From positions 1 to 52,473 of the forward strand of contig JAOPGA020000642.1 of assembly GCA_026419775.2 (NCBI GenBank): a DNA stretch of 52,473 nucleotides, given 5' to 3'. Positions 32,231 to 42,927 of this stretch are shown one piece after another; within the stretch, counting starts at the first letter, position 1, and each line of letters begins with the position of its first letter. A program made the position numbers and the translations under genes. Under the pieces are notes generated by a model. It ran no database searches, was not told where the DNA came from, and saw nothing but the letters and a program-made list of their open reading frames with translations. The DNA comes from Acrasis kona (lineage: Eukaryota > Heterolobosea > Eutetramitea > Acrasida > Acrasidae).

Positions 32231-32824
32231 ACATTACCTCATTATAAGACTTTTTAAAAAATGCTAAAACTCAGCAAAATAAACAGAACCATGTGTGCTT
32301 ACGTTCTTGGGTAAGATAATTGAGAGAAACATAATGTAGTGTTTGTAGTACAAAGTGTACTTTTATAATCGGACCTTGTAGAGTGTAACGTTTGCACGTC
32401 GGGGCACAGCAAAGCGATACTCAAAATATACAGAACGGACAGCATTTAAATTTTGGTATAACTGGTCTGCCCAGTTCAAAATATTTTTGTAACCCTTCGA
32501 AAGTTCTGTTAAAGTTCAAAAATCTTACTTTCTTTCACAAGAGAAAATAATAAGAGGAGGTGATGGTTCAACAGATTTCAACGATATCTTGTGATGAATA
32601 ACTAATCTCAAACATATTTATCAAGATAACTTTTGCTCCGAATCCTTTGAATAACCAAATTCAGTCGCTTATCTTAAAAGTTGACCAGGTCTTTTTTTAT
32701 CTCAAATAGAAAGAATACTGTAGCACATCACAAACCGTCAACTTTATTAACTTTCTGAAATTCGGTTGTTCTAAAAGTAGTACAAACAAAAAAGTAGCAA
32801 GACACCCTTCACCAGAGTAAAGAT
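32231..32824. other. Divergent intergenic region
   Basis: 594 bp between two divergent starts, AT-rich, with no reading frame of note and no recognisable element beyond AT-rich runs. Confidence 0.5.
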
Positions 32825-33169
32825 ATGAGCATGCAGACTACGCATAACAAAGTGGAGCTCCAGCTTCAGCCATTGCGTACTGCACAACTGCCATCAGGAC
32901 CAGGTGCCTCTCTATCCTCACGTCGAAACAAGAGACGAGTTAAAACACCTTCCCTATATGAGCACGCCATACTGAACAATGCAACACAAAAGAAGGTTCT
33001 AACGCGATCGATGTCACCCTACGATGCAGACAAGCTTCGAATCTGCAGAAGGTACTCCGCCAACGATAAAGAGGCATTCATTTACCAATTGAAAAGAGCA
33101 GAGCGTGTCAACAACAATCCTCTCTGGGTTCCATTATATTCTGCCTGGGATCTAATCAATAGCATTTAA
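32825..33169 (+). CDS. Hypothetical basic protein, 114 aa
   Basis: The intronless frame starts at ATG 32825. The N-terminal half is Gln/Ser/Arg-rich and probably disordered (SSRRNKRRVKTPSLYEH, with a nuclear-signal-like RRNKRRVK). The C-terminal half has a helical stretch (KEAFIYQLKRAERVNN) and ends in aromatic residues (LWVPLYSAWDLINSI). No family is recognised. Confidence 0.5.
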   Translation: MSMQTTHNKVELQLQPLRTAQLPSGPGASLSSRRNKRRVKTPSLYEHAILNNATQKKVLTRSMSPYDADKLRICRRYSANDKEAFIYQLKRAERVNNNPLWVPLYSAWDLINSI

Positions 33170-33221
33170 ACTTGTATATATAAACGAATGTAAATTTTTG
33201 ACGGAAAATATAAACATGACT

Positions 33222-33858
33222 TTATTGTACCATTAATGGTGTTTGAATTGCATCACTTGATCGGCCATCAAAAACGAGATATTTCCTTTTGACAAACTCA
33301 AACTGACTGAGGAGCAAGATCTTCATCAATCTAGGGACAAGGTTGGAAACGATGCAAGGCTCCAAATAAAAAAGAAGGCAGCCACCAAGCTGAAAGCAGA
33401 AGAAATTGTTAGCATCATGGTAGGTGATGATGTCATTGGGGGGACGTGTCTCTGAAAGTGTGTTCTGGCACAACCAGCCCATCCCTAGAAATTTTATCCT
33501 GTTGGGCATTACCAACATATTCATAACAACCAACATCAAGATTCCACTACAAGAGCCAGGAATCGAGAAGAGGACAATGTGGCACGAGTTTGTCATTGGC
33601 GATATGATTGCGTGGGATCAATCTCACATCAAAAGCCGACAGTCAGGCACTGACAACTGGTCCAAGCTCATCAATTAGTGTTTCGCTCCAGGACGGTCCA
33701 CCCATTGTTAGGCAATCATAGTTAGCATTTGTTATATCAAACAAATGTCTTGGCAAGCTGCTCCTTGTAATCATCCTATCGTAATGTGGCGAGTAAAACT
33801 CTTCTGAGTCGTCACTATAACCTGATTCCTCATCACTGCTGTACTCTAAACTACTCAT
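33222..33858 (-). CDS. Hypothetical multi-exon protein, exon structure unresolved
   Basis: The 5' segment from ATG 33858 is acidic and Ser-rich (MSSLEYSSDEESGYSDDSEE) and continues to a TGA at 33643. The 3' segment (roughly 33460-33222) is open in a different frame and ends NLVPRLMKILLLSQFEFVKR...LMVQ. Its TAA is inside an AATAAA, as in confirmed genes of this window. Between them are coding-like stretches (LIPRNHIANDKL, then WNLDVGCYEYVGN after a possible 39-nt intron at 33589-33551) and a strong branch/acceptor sequence ending TGCTTTCAG. I could not find one chain of short introns joining all parts in phase. No family is recognised. Confidence 0.35.
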
Positions 33859-33950
33859 CTTTTCAAAAGTGTCTTCTCCTAATTCTAACTTCTCCTGATG
33901 CTTTCGCACTACTTTCAAAATCACAGGTTCTGATGTCAATTGACCCCTCG

Positions 33951-34045
33951 TTATTACTCGTAAAAGTCAAGTTAATCATTCCATTCATGTTAATCTCCGA
34001 AAAAAAACAAAACGGAATGATTAACTTGACTTTTACGAATAATAA
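33951..34045. repeat. Near-perfect inverted repeat (32-bp arms, 31-bp loop)
   Basis: The arms 33951-33982 and 34014-34045 are complementary at 31 of 32 positions; the inner 24 bp are perfect. The core of one arm is GTCAAGTTAATCATTCC. A transcript in either direction would fold into a ~95-nt hairpin. It lies about 90 bp upstream of the minus-strand start at 33858. Confidence 0.9.
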
Positions 34046-34705
34046 ATAGCATTGTTTTGGAATTATCCTGTGCTCACACTAATATTTCTTGCACTTGTAC
34101 AAACACTATTATTGTTTATTGATAGAGGAGCCATAGCAAAACAATTTGGGAGATCCCCCAAATCTTGCCTGCTTACTAACCGGTTCTGCTCTCGAGTGAC
34201 AAAGTACAGTTGTGCGAGTCTTCGAGCCAAAATAAAATCCCAATTTTTTGACTTGTATCGAATGCGAATGTCGAACAACATCAGAACGATGCATCACTGA
34301 GGTTGACAAAATCTTATGGCAACCATTTAGATCGAGTTTGGTTTGATGTGTGCTATTATCTCCGACGAATGTTGTGGCCCAAACACTTCTGTGATGAGTA
34401 TAGATATAGGTTTAGATTATTCACTCCATCCATTTATCTACAAATACAAGTAATTGGTAAAATCATAACACCGATCATCGAACTAGGAGAATAAGTAACT
34501 GATTGTGATATAGGCGTCCGCAAAAAAAAGTCAGTCCACCATCAGTACGGTTTGTTTTGTTGTTTCGAAGTATTTTCAAAATCACACATTTACACGGCGT
34601 GTATCCTCAGAATGATGTATAGCTCATCATGTCTTGCTTGTTTTCTGTTTCAGAAAAGTCGAGCGGGAATACTTTAAAATAAAAATAAACGTTAACATTT
34701 AGCTA
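34046..34705. other. Region with short frames only, no supported gene
   Basis: 660 bp. Plus-strand frames of 82 and 63 codons (from 34052 and 34303) and minus-strand frames of ~70 codons overlap, without motifs, start context or splice support. It could be promoter sequence for the RasGEF gene plus degenerate coding sequence. Confidence 0.4.
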
Positions 34706-37702
34706 ATGTCTGCGCCACCCAAGGAGAGTAAGTGTGTATTAGTTAATGGTAGCTAATGATTTAAAGTTATCTCTGGAAAGACAAAATATAATAAAACGTT
34801 GAATGAAAAGAAGCAAGCGATATTTGTCCCTGAGGGTTTCGAAAACGACCCAACGTAAAAATGATTGACGAAAGAAACTCACAATAGAATAGATTCCACT
34901 ACACTTATCTGTGGGATGCAGCCAGAAAAAAGCCGTACTTTTCATCATGGCAAAAGAAAACTGTATGGAAGTTACCGGACGCGATAACAGAAATCGAAAA
35001 ATCTAAACAAAAAGAGGAGCAGAATAAAGTCGATGAGGAAGCGAAAAAAGCTCAAGAAGAGGCACTCAGAGCCGAACAAATTCAAAAGAAGGCCGAAGAA
35101 GATGCAATGAAGGCAAAACAGGAGGCAGAAAGGTTGGAATTGGAGGCAAAAATGAAGAAGGAGGCAGAAGAATTAGAAGCACTGAGACGCAGAGAGGAGG
35201 AGGAGAGGGAGAAGAAAATGGAAGAGGAGAGGAGGAATGCTGAAGTTCTGGAACAAATACGTTTGGCGAAAGAAAAAGAAGAGGCGGATAGGATTGAAAA
35301 AGAACGATTAGAAAACGAAAGAAGATTGGCTGAACGGTTAGAAAAAGAACTATTAGAAAAACTCGCAATGGAAGAGGAAATTAGACAGCAAAAATTAAAA
35401 GAAGAATTGAAGAGGAAACGTATCGAAGAGGAAAATAGACGTCTGCTCGAAGAAGAGCAAGAAAGAATTCGTATAAAAATTAGAGAAGAGGAGCTAATCA
35501 AAGAAGAATTAGAAAGGCAGCGAATTTTACAAGAGCAACAGGCCGAAGCTGAAAGGGTAGAGAAACAAAGAAAACAAGAAGAATTCAGAAAAAATCAATT
35601 AGAGATGGAGAGGATGAAAAAGGAGGAGATGCAAAAACAGCAACTACAGCAAATAGAAGAAAGAAATAAAAGAGCCGAAGAGAGAAGGCAAAAGATGGCC
35701 GCAAAGAAGGCTGAAAAAGAATCAAAAGCACTTTTAGAAGCATCACAGGACCACAGCACTCAATCCATCAAAAGTACGCACATTGAACAACAAATCAACA
35801 TTCAAGTTCAAACCAATAGCAATCAAGATCTCCCGCCAGTAACTGTTCAACAAACAACAACAGCAACAAAAACACTTGTAGAAACAATAGTCAACAACAG
35901 TCAAACTACACCATTAGAGACTTCCATCCACAGTCAACCAACAACACAAACCGAAACAATAACAGACAATCAAACTTTACCATCAAAGACAGCCACCCTC
36001 AACCACAATGAACAACCTCAAAAAGGATTAATTTATGAGATCGATCGACGAAAAGTCGAAGAGAGAGATAAAAGACGTTACGAAATCAACATGAGAAAGA
36101 GAAAGCAGAGCGACTCTAACGAAAAGACATACACCAAAAAAGTATCAACCAGCGAACATTTGCTCGAAGAATGGATCTCACATGGTTCTTCCTCTCAATT
36201 GTGGTCATCCACTCTCAAGTACCTTTCAGATTTGCTCTCCGAACACAACAGGACCAATGACGCCATAGATGCAGTGCAGCCATTAGCCACACCCAGAACA
36301 CAAGGTAATAAAATCTTCAACCACATACTAATTTGTTTTAGTAAAGTTAAGAACTCCTGTTAGAAGAATATTAACTTCCACCCTTCCTTACGGTAGCGGA
36401 GAAATGTATTATTGCCAAGAACCCGATCAAGAAGGCGTCAATATAGTGACCTTCACACATCACAACAAGTCAATGATAAAAGCTGCTAGTTTAATAAAGT
36501 TAATCGACAAGGTCATGTCCGCGGATGTGACTGGTAGTGATGGTCGAGATTTTGCAACATCTTTTTTTCTTACTTATCGTAACTTTACAAATCCTGAAAT
36601 GTTGTTGAGTATGTTTGTGCAAAGATATGAACTCTACAAGGATGACAAGAAGCAAGTTGAGTTGATGCAGAATGTGTTGATGCTGTGGTGGAAGGTTGGA
36701 TACAAGGTGGACTGGAGTTCAAATTCTAGAATGATGAACACTTTGGGAAGAATATTGAACCAGATTAGGTCCAACGGGGGATTAGAATATGTAAAATCGT
36801 TCTTGGTGTTGATACAAAAAGAAGTGGAGAGAAGTTCCAAAGAATGTGAAATTGATGTTGACTCTATTCTTTTTAATAATTCTTCTGTTCGTTTGTGTGA
36901 AAGTGTATTGGAGAGGGAGTCGATGCTTTTCAATATTAACCCAGAACATCTGGCTAGACAAATTACATTAGTAGATTCCAAACTCTTGCAGGACATTAGA
37001 CACATTGAATTATTCAATAACCAAAAGGCTTTTAATAATCTTCTTGATGGGCTTCCGTGCCAAGGGTTAAATCTAAAGTCTACTCACATTCTGCAAATTC
37101 TTTCGAGATCCATAGTTCTTGCTGATTGGATGGCAAGCGTCATTATTGCTCCATTAAAAGTAGAGGTTAGGTCCAAGAGAATCAAATTCTTTGTACAATT
37201 GATCCTTACCTTGATTGAAATGAAAAATATACAGTCTGCATTCACTCTTGGCCAAGTATTATTGCGTTCTTCCATCATGAATCTAAAAGTTACCTATCGG
37301 ACATTGTCTCATCAAGAGTACAAACTGATAGAGGATGTGAAGCGTTTTTGTAGAAGCATTGAACAGGAGGAGAGAGCCAGCGTGATAATACCTTTATTAG
37401 ATCATGATCACAAAGCCAACAATGTAGTGGGACCCTGCATACCTCACATTCAACCACTAATAAAAAGAATCTCACTTATAGATGAGGCTTTTTTGTCTAG
37501 GGTAAAGGTTGACCAAGAACTTCTTATACACTGGGATAAATATGTAAAAATAAGTCAAATCATCAATTCAATCATTTTGTACCAAGAGAATTGTGACTAC
37601 CCTTTTGAGTGGAATGAATCCATTCAATCGAAACTATTAAAGAGCTTTAGCTACAGGCAGCCTGAAACTGTTTTAATAAAGTGGTCAATGAACAGAGAAT
37701 AA
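34706..37702 (+). CDS. Ras guanine nucleotide exchange factor with WW-like and long charged helix
   Basis: Exons are 34706-34727, 34767-34854, 34893-36304 and 36342-37702 (introns of 39, 38 and 37 nt), giving 960 residues. A WW-like module is formed across intron 2 (FHYTYLWDAARKKPYFSSW...KTVWKLP, residues ~37-70). Residues ~75-290 are an almost uninterrupted Glu/Lys/Arg helix (ERLELEAKMKKEAEELEALR), either a coiled coil or a single alpha-helix. A Gln/Thr-rich linker follows. The REM/RasGEF_N domain starts near 550 (MIKAASLIKLIDKVM, TSFFLTYRNFTNPEMLL). The CDC25 catalytic domain starts near 700 (NPEHLARQITLVDSKLL, ILADWMAS-like, LPYVG-type region replaced by LDHDHKANNVVGPCIPHI). It should load GTP on a Ras-family GTPase. 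The stop is in an AATAAA. Confidence 0.88.
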
Positions 37703-38038
37703 AATAATGTTCATTTATTTTCAGTTGTTTCCTTTGCTTGTATTAATATATTTCTTCACCTTAACATTTGGCTCTTTTCAACTTTAAGTGCGAACTCAAG
37801 TTTCTCTATGAATCGGCTGTTAGAAGTAAAAAATTCTTCATTGCCTATTTGCCGCAAGGAGATAAATGGACCCCGTAAAGGACCATTCAATTCTCTTTCC
37901 CGGTATAGATATCTTTATTTCCCAAAAGGTTTAACTAGATATAAACGGTTTTCATATGGATAAAAAGTGCTGAACAGCTCAAACGGAAGACCAAAATTTA
38001 GATAAAGCGGCCCATTTGTTTCATTCAAATAAAACAAA
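37703..38038. other. Promoter region upstream of the 143-aa gene
   Basis: 336 bp with no gene. A TATAAA at 37940-37945 lies ~94 bp before the next ATG and could be a TATA box; support is weak. Confidence 0.35.
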
Positions 38039-38470
38039 ATGCAATCACAACAAGCATACACACCTATTGCCAACGATGAAAAGAAGATAGATTCTTGGAT
38101 AGAGAACAGAACATTCGATGTTGAATATCAAGTAGTAACTCCCGTCACCATAAACCAAAACGAACAACAACAATCACGCAAAGATTTCAGCTTCCAAGAT
38201 GTTGTCCCTTATTCGCTCGACCATAATGCACAAGTATTTTTCGTTGAAAGAACAAGTGTGGAAACAATAACCGTTGTCATGGAGGAAGTGCTCGGTGTAA
38301 CAGAAAATAACTACCGCGTTGTGAGGAGGAAAAGAAGCAAAGTAACAAAGAAGAGCAGACAAGTTTTCCTTGTAAATATTGACGGAAAACAACTTTGCGT
38401 TAACAACAGACGTAGGAGAGACGATGATGTGCGCATCAAAAAGAGATGCAGGAGGCACCTTTCATTGTAA
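38039..38470 (+). CDS. Hypothetical protein, 143 aa, basic C-terminus
   Basis: The intronless frame starts at ATG 38039. It opens with a polar N-terminus (MQSQQAYTPIANDEKKIDSW), followed by beta-strand-like segments (TFDVEYQVVTPVTI, AQVFFVERTSVETITVV). The tail is dense in Arg/Lys (YRVVRRKRSKVTKKSRQVF, then RRRRDDDVRIKKRCRRH). The tail could bind nucleic acid or act as a nuclear signal. No family is recognised. Confidence 0.5.
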   Translation: MQSQQAYTPIANDEKKIDSWIENRTFDVEYQVVTPVTINQNEQQQSRKDFSFQDVVPYSLDHNAQVFFVERTSVETITVVMEEVLGVTENNYRVVRRKRSKVTKKSRQVFLVNIDGKQLCVNNRRRRDDDVRIKKRCRRHLSL

Positions 38471-38578
38471 ATCATGTGAAAAATGTAAAGTAATCCAAAA
38501 TCGGCATTAATTAAACAGTTGGAAAAAAGCAGGACGTGTCAATGTGAATTCGATACAACATTAAAATTCTGTTCAACA

Positions 38579-38640
38579 TAAATAAAATCCCCTATTCAAA
38601 TTTTATTAAATAAAATCCCCTATTCAAATTTTATTAAATA
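38579..38640. repeat. 28-bp perfect tandem duplication
   Basis: The unit TAAAATCCCCTATTCAAATT (first 20 bases) plus TTATTAAA occurs at 38583-38610 and again at 38611-38638 without mismatch; periodicity extends over 62 bp. Each copy holds an AATAAA on the plus strand and a TTTATT (AATAAA on the minus strand). The rest of 38471-38860 shows no gene. Confidence 0.9.
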
Positions 38641-38860
38641 CTTTTGATTTTTCTATTTAATTGCATGTTTAGATTTTGAATTCCTGTTGGTGAAAAGTGA
38701 ACATATTTGATCACAATGTTAACGAAGAAATTATAACCGAAGTCATGAACTTAATATTACATTATGCTTCTAGACTGTAATGTTGAAAATGTTAGAATTG
38801 TCATCTTTTATACACAACCATGTTTTTATTACAAAATAATTGTCCACCGTAAAAAACATC

Positions 38861-40573
38861 ATGGACAAACTAAATCCCCAAATTCAAAGGCTACTAGAGG
38901 AGACCGGAACATGCATCAGCAACTCCAGTGATTTGGAGGCCCTATCAAGTGTTTCGGTAAGGGATTTGGCGAGATTGTACAACATGATGTCCATAAATAA
39001 CAACGCGAAACCCTCTGAAAGGAAGACGAAACAACAAATATTGGAGCTGTGGGCAATGTCTATTTTGGACAAAAACTCTCCAGTAAAAAGAACCTCTCCA
39101 GCGCTTCGCTCTACGAAAGCGCAAGAAGATCAGAATAACAACGTGAGTTTGAACGCCACCAAACAACCGAAAGCTGCTCAACAACCGTCTTCACAAATTC
39201 AAGATAAAGTCAGTGTTCCGGCAGAACCTGTTGCACAGCCAGTGGAGCTCATAAAGGAGGAACCAGTCACAGAGTCTTACAACGCTCAAAAAGTTCTATA
39301 TTATGACGTTCTCTCAAAGTACCCAGATGTCGCTAAGCTAGGTGTTCCTCACTCCTCTTCAGAACCTTTCAAATTAACCGATGACAACGACGAGTACAGA
39401 GTAGAATGTATAAAGCACGTTTACGCCGAACACCTTGTCTTGCAGTTTAATTTTAACAACTCAAACACCGATACACAAAAAATAGATGCTGCTTATGTGG
39501 ATGTAGATTTTTCGCAAGTCAAAGACATCAAGCAGTTGACTGTAGTGAAAAGCGATTGTGACCAAACAACTGGAAATAGTATCAACTTTGTTATATTTGA
39601 GGTTAAAAAGAATGTTGTTCCCGTCGGCATCTTGAAGAATAAATTGACCTTCTCAATGGCAGAATTAGAGTCTCCATCTGATGTCAATGACTATCAGTTG
39701 GAAATAGATGATCTACCGCTGTTGGTTGACGATTCTCTTAACAAAACCAACGGTGTTGACTTCGAAAAACATTGGGATGGTCTTGGCGCCCAAAAACAAA
39801 CTTCCTCCACTCTGCAAGTTAATGATTTTGACATTAATGATGTTGTAAAATCTTTGATCGAATCATCTACATTATCTCAAGTAGGCGACGTTCAAGATAT
39901 TGCTGGATCTAAAGCTATCAGACTCGCCGGAATACTACCATCAGGAGAGAAGGCTTTGGTGCAAATCAATGTAAAGCATCAAGATGGCGGCATTGTTGTT
40001 TCTGTAAACACAAGATCGGAGCAAAGTATCGTAAGGGACCACATCCCTAAAATTTTGAACGAAAACTTGGAGCTCTCCAAAAAGAAGAATCATCAACATG
40101 AACAAGACATGCAGAATCCATACTTTAGGGATATCTTCTCGCTTATTCCTGCGCTAAAGAAATTAGGAGCTCCCAAATCATCCAACGGACCATTCCAAGT
40201 GTTCAATAACGAAAAACTGCATGTCGAATGCACCAAACATTTTTGGGACAAGAACATTGTTCTACAGTTCATATGCACCAACAACGTCAAAGATTTGGAG
40301 TACGTGGATGTTATGGTAGATACAGATGAATCAGAGTGTGAAGGAGTAGAAAAGGAATTCTTCGTTCAGGCAGGACTATTTGCCTACAAAACGCCAGAGC
40401 ATGTATTCATGTGCCTTGGATACGAGGAAGGAAGTACGCCATGTGGCACCATTAGCAGCGTCCTTAAATATGGCGTGAGAAAAGTCGACACAAGGACTAA
40501 CAAACCCATCGGACAAGATACCGAAGGAGAGACCAAGTTAGAAAATGTTCGCATTGAACAATCAGACTACTAA
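38861..40573 (+). CDS. Stand-alone gamma-COP appendage (ear) protein with a duplicated sandwich subdomain
   Basis: The start at ATG 38861 (MDKLNPQIQRLL) gives 570 residues without introns. After an ~80-residue helical N-terminus (VRDLARLYNMMSIN, KTKQQILELWAMSIL) and a Gln/Pro linker comes a complete gamma-COP appendage at ~150-400. Its sandwich has EPFKLTDDNDEYRVECIKHV and LVLQFNFNN. Its platform has FEKHWDGLG and DVVKSLIESSTL...LAGILPSGEKALVQINV. A second sandwich follows at ~415-555 (GPFQVFNNEKLHVECTKHFW, IVLQFICTNN, MCLGYEEGSTPCGTI) without a platform. Coatomer gamma normally carries this ear after a ~600-residue adaptin trunk, which is absent here. The platform binds ArfGAPs and accessory proteins in COPI. 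I infer a regulator or decoy of such contacts. Confidence 0.78.
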   Translation: MDKLNPQIQRLLEETGTCISNSSDLEALSSVSVRDLARLYNMMSINNNAKPSERKTKQQILELWAMSILDKNSPVKRTSPALRSTKAQEDQNNNVSLNATKQPKAAQQPSSQIQDKVSVPAEPVAQPVELIKEEPVTESYNAQKVLYYDVLSKYPDVAKLGVPHSSSEPFKLTDDNDEYRVECIKHVYAEHLVLQFNFNNSNTDTQKIDAAYVDVDFSQVKDIKQLTVVKSDCDQTTGNSINFVIFEVKKNVVPVGILKNKLTFSMAELESPSDVNDYQLEIDDLPLLVDDSLNKTNGVDFEKHWDGLGAQKQTSSTLQVNDFDINDVVKSLIESSTLSQVGDVQDIAGSKAIRLAGILPSGEKALVQINVKHQDGGIVVSVNTRSEQSIVRDHIPKILNENLELSKKKNHQHEQDMQNPYFRDIFSLIPALKKLGAPKSSNGPFQVFNNEKLHVECTKHFWDKNIVLQFICTNNVKDLEYVDVMVDTDESECEGVEKEFFVQAGLFAYKTPEHVFMCLGYEEGSTPCGTISSVLKYGVRKVDTRTNKPIGQDTEGETKLENVRIEQSDY

Positions 40574-40583
40574 ATTTATTTTC

Positions 40584-41281
40584 TCATCTAAAATGATCGT
40601 TCATTATTTGTTTTAATATTTGTTCGAAAACCTGCTCCACCTGCTCGCCGGTCTGTGCGCTCGTCTCAAAATACCTACAACACGCCCATTAGAACACGTT
40701 CAACATGACGCTTACGAATAGTCGTTCCGCGCCGCCCAATCCCTTCCATCCTTTTCGGAAACAACCCTATTGCCCGAATCAATCTTGTTCGCACACACGA
40801 CTACATAAGGGCTGGCCTTTCCTCCATATTTTTTGAGCTCTGCCACCCAAGAATCCAAGTTATGAAAACTCTCCTTGACATTTACGTCGTATACAAGAAT
40901 GGCTCCCTGAGCATCTTTATAAAATTCATTACGCACTTCGAAAAACACTTCGTGACCGCTCAGGTCCCAAAAGTTAATCTTCAACACGTGACCGTCGATG
41001 CTAGTGTTCTTGACTCCAAAATCCACTCCTATGGTATGTAAATACTTGGGAAAGAACTAAGAGGGTTATTAGTTCCGTATTCGTCGAGATACCTTGTGCT
41101 CGCAGTACCGTTTGATCAGGCAACTCTTTCCAACTTCCACATCTCCCATGCTAATCAACTTCAAACGTAAATCGTTGCTCCTCGTCAATCCAGTCAATTT
41201 CGACTTTTGACGCTCGCTTCTATTATAATTGGGCATCACTTCGCATGATTCGTCGTTCTTTTTGACACGACCATTCATCAT
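40584..41281 (-). CDS. RBJ/DNAJC27-like small GTPase without a J domain
   Basis: Exons are 41281-41093, 41056-40716 and 40674-40584 (introns of 36 and 41 nt), giving 206 residues. It resembles the GTPase half of DNAJC27: LRLKLISMGDVEVGKSCLIK (P-loop), TIGVDFGVK, FWDLSGHEVFFEVRNEFYKD, VVVCANKID and YFETSAQTGE. The catalytic Gln of DxxGQ is His (DLSGHE), as in the family (DMAGHP), so intrinsic hydrolysis should be low. There is no C-terminal Cys for prenylation and no DnaJ domain. The end (ILKQIMNDHFR) is well formed, so this is the J-less form found in several protists. It ends 10 bp from the gamma-COP-like gene stop. Confidence 0.88.
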
Positions 41282-41333
41282 CAAACTTCAAGCCCGCGCA
41301 AAAATAAAAATAATAAAAGTTTACAAAAAATAT

Positions 41334-42721
41334 TTATCTAAAGTATTCAAACATTCTTCTTATTCCGCCTCCTCTGTTGCTGGATGGACCTCTCTCAAAG
41401 TCACTATAGGCCTCCTCACGAACTCCGAGTTGGCGTGCAATATAATTGTTGCTCGAAGTAATGTCTTCGTCAATGTTCTTGAGCCTGTTCGCCAGCGAGA
41501 TGCTCTGATCGATTCTGGTCTCCAAAATGACGCTCGTTTGTGGAGAGTCGAACGCTTGTACTTCCTCTCCGAAACTCACCATTCCTCCCTTTTGGTCGAT
41601 GACCGCATTAATCTCTCCATTCTCAATCATGCGCAACAAGACCTTTTCGGTGGCGGCAGCATTGTTCAATCCTGCATTCTTTGCAATGTCTGCGAGGCTC
41701 AACGTCATGTAGGTGGCGGTTAGTTTTTGAATGTTTCTCTTCGCGAGGGCCTGCATGCACTGCCTGGCCAAACCCAAATTGTTGTCGCTCTTGAACGTTT
41801 CTTCATTGTCTTCGAAGCTCTTTTTGACCTTGTCCACGTTGTCAATGTTGCCGGATCCAAACACTGTTGCGAATTCATAGTATTGGGAGCACAGAGTCTT
41901 CATGTGCTTCTGGACAATGTTCATGGCATGTTTGGGCAGGCCCGTATGCTTTCCGTGGACAAGAAGCGACACCAACATGTACTTTTTGTATACTTCCACC
42001 ATGATTGCGTTCAATGCAAAGGCTGGGACCGTTAGTGCCGTTTCAAAGAAACCTAATGCCTTTTGGTAATGCTTCAGGCCAATGTAGATCATTCCTCCAT
42101 AGTAAAAGTATAAAAGCATGTCTTTTGGAGTCAAGCCGGTTGCGTTGGGATCAATGTCAAATATCTTGTTCTCAATCAAATTAAAACCTGCCTTGTAATT
42201 CTTGGCCTTGAGGCACAAACAAAGAACATCAGCATGAAGGGGAGTTAAGAAATCATTGCTGGGCCTGAAACGTTGGAGACCTGTTGTGAGTGCTTTAATT
42301 CCTCTTGAATATAACGCATTATCGCGACAAATTTCGGTATATATGTGGCACACCTGAACAACTTTATACTTAGGAGGAGTTGAAGCAACATGAATACTTA
42401 CAACGAGAGGCGGCTTTTTGTGTGTGTTTGCCGTGAAGATTAGCAAGGAAAAATTCAACATTATTTAAAAAAGAGGGATCAACATCTCTTGATTGACTCT
42501 TTGCGTACCTGTGAAAATTGACGTTAAGTATTTTATATACGTAAAACTTACAACAAATATACCATTCCCATAGAATGTTTAGAGGGATCTAACTGTCCTA
42601 AAGCGTTCGTAACTCCATGAGTGTTTCCTCGGATTTTCTCCAATACAGATTCTAGGGTCTTTTTTAGCGTGTCTAGATCTGCTTCCTTGGTATCACGTAT
42701 GAGACTAACAACTTGATCCAT
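41334..42721 (-). CDS. CSN3: COP9 signalosome subunit 3
   Basis: Exons are 42721-42552, 42508-42402 and 42361-41334 (introns of 43 and 40 nt), giving 434 residues, the usual length. The TPR-like helices and PCI domain match CSN3: YFYYGGMIYIGLKHYQKAL, KYMLVSLLVHGKHTGLPKH, then NNLGLARQCMQALAKRNIQK, LTATYMTLSLADIA and MIENGEINAVIDQKGGMVSF. The complex removes NEDD8 from cullins, so it would act on the cullin encoded at 6002-8531. It lies upstream of the RBJ-like gene on the same strand, 52 bp from its start. Confidence 0.93.
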
Positions 42722-42927
42722 GATGTTTTTGTGCAAGTTGATTTAATTGGACATTACGATGGAACTCTTACAAAATATTAAGTCAAAATATTAGTTGATT
42801 TGGTAATTAACATCAACAAACTTCAATAATGCATATGATCCAATGCACTAAAGCTTATCGTGCAATTAAGATGAACTTCGGTTTGTCAATGCACAGGTTA
42901 TTGTAACATCTCTTTGGATTACAAAGG

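Noticed and set aside
33643..33660. Possible TGA readthrough or selenocysteine codon in the minus-strand gene (VVSA-TGA-LSAFD)
   Set aside because: Coding-like residues continue in the same frame, but no SECIS-like element was found and an unrecognised intron is the simpler explanation.
34052..34494. Consecutive plus-strand frames after the hairpin, considered as a small gene or transposon remnant
   Set aside because: No motifs, competing frames on both strands, and no terminal repeats or target duplications around the region.
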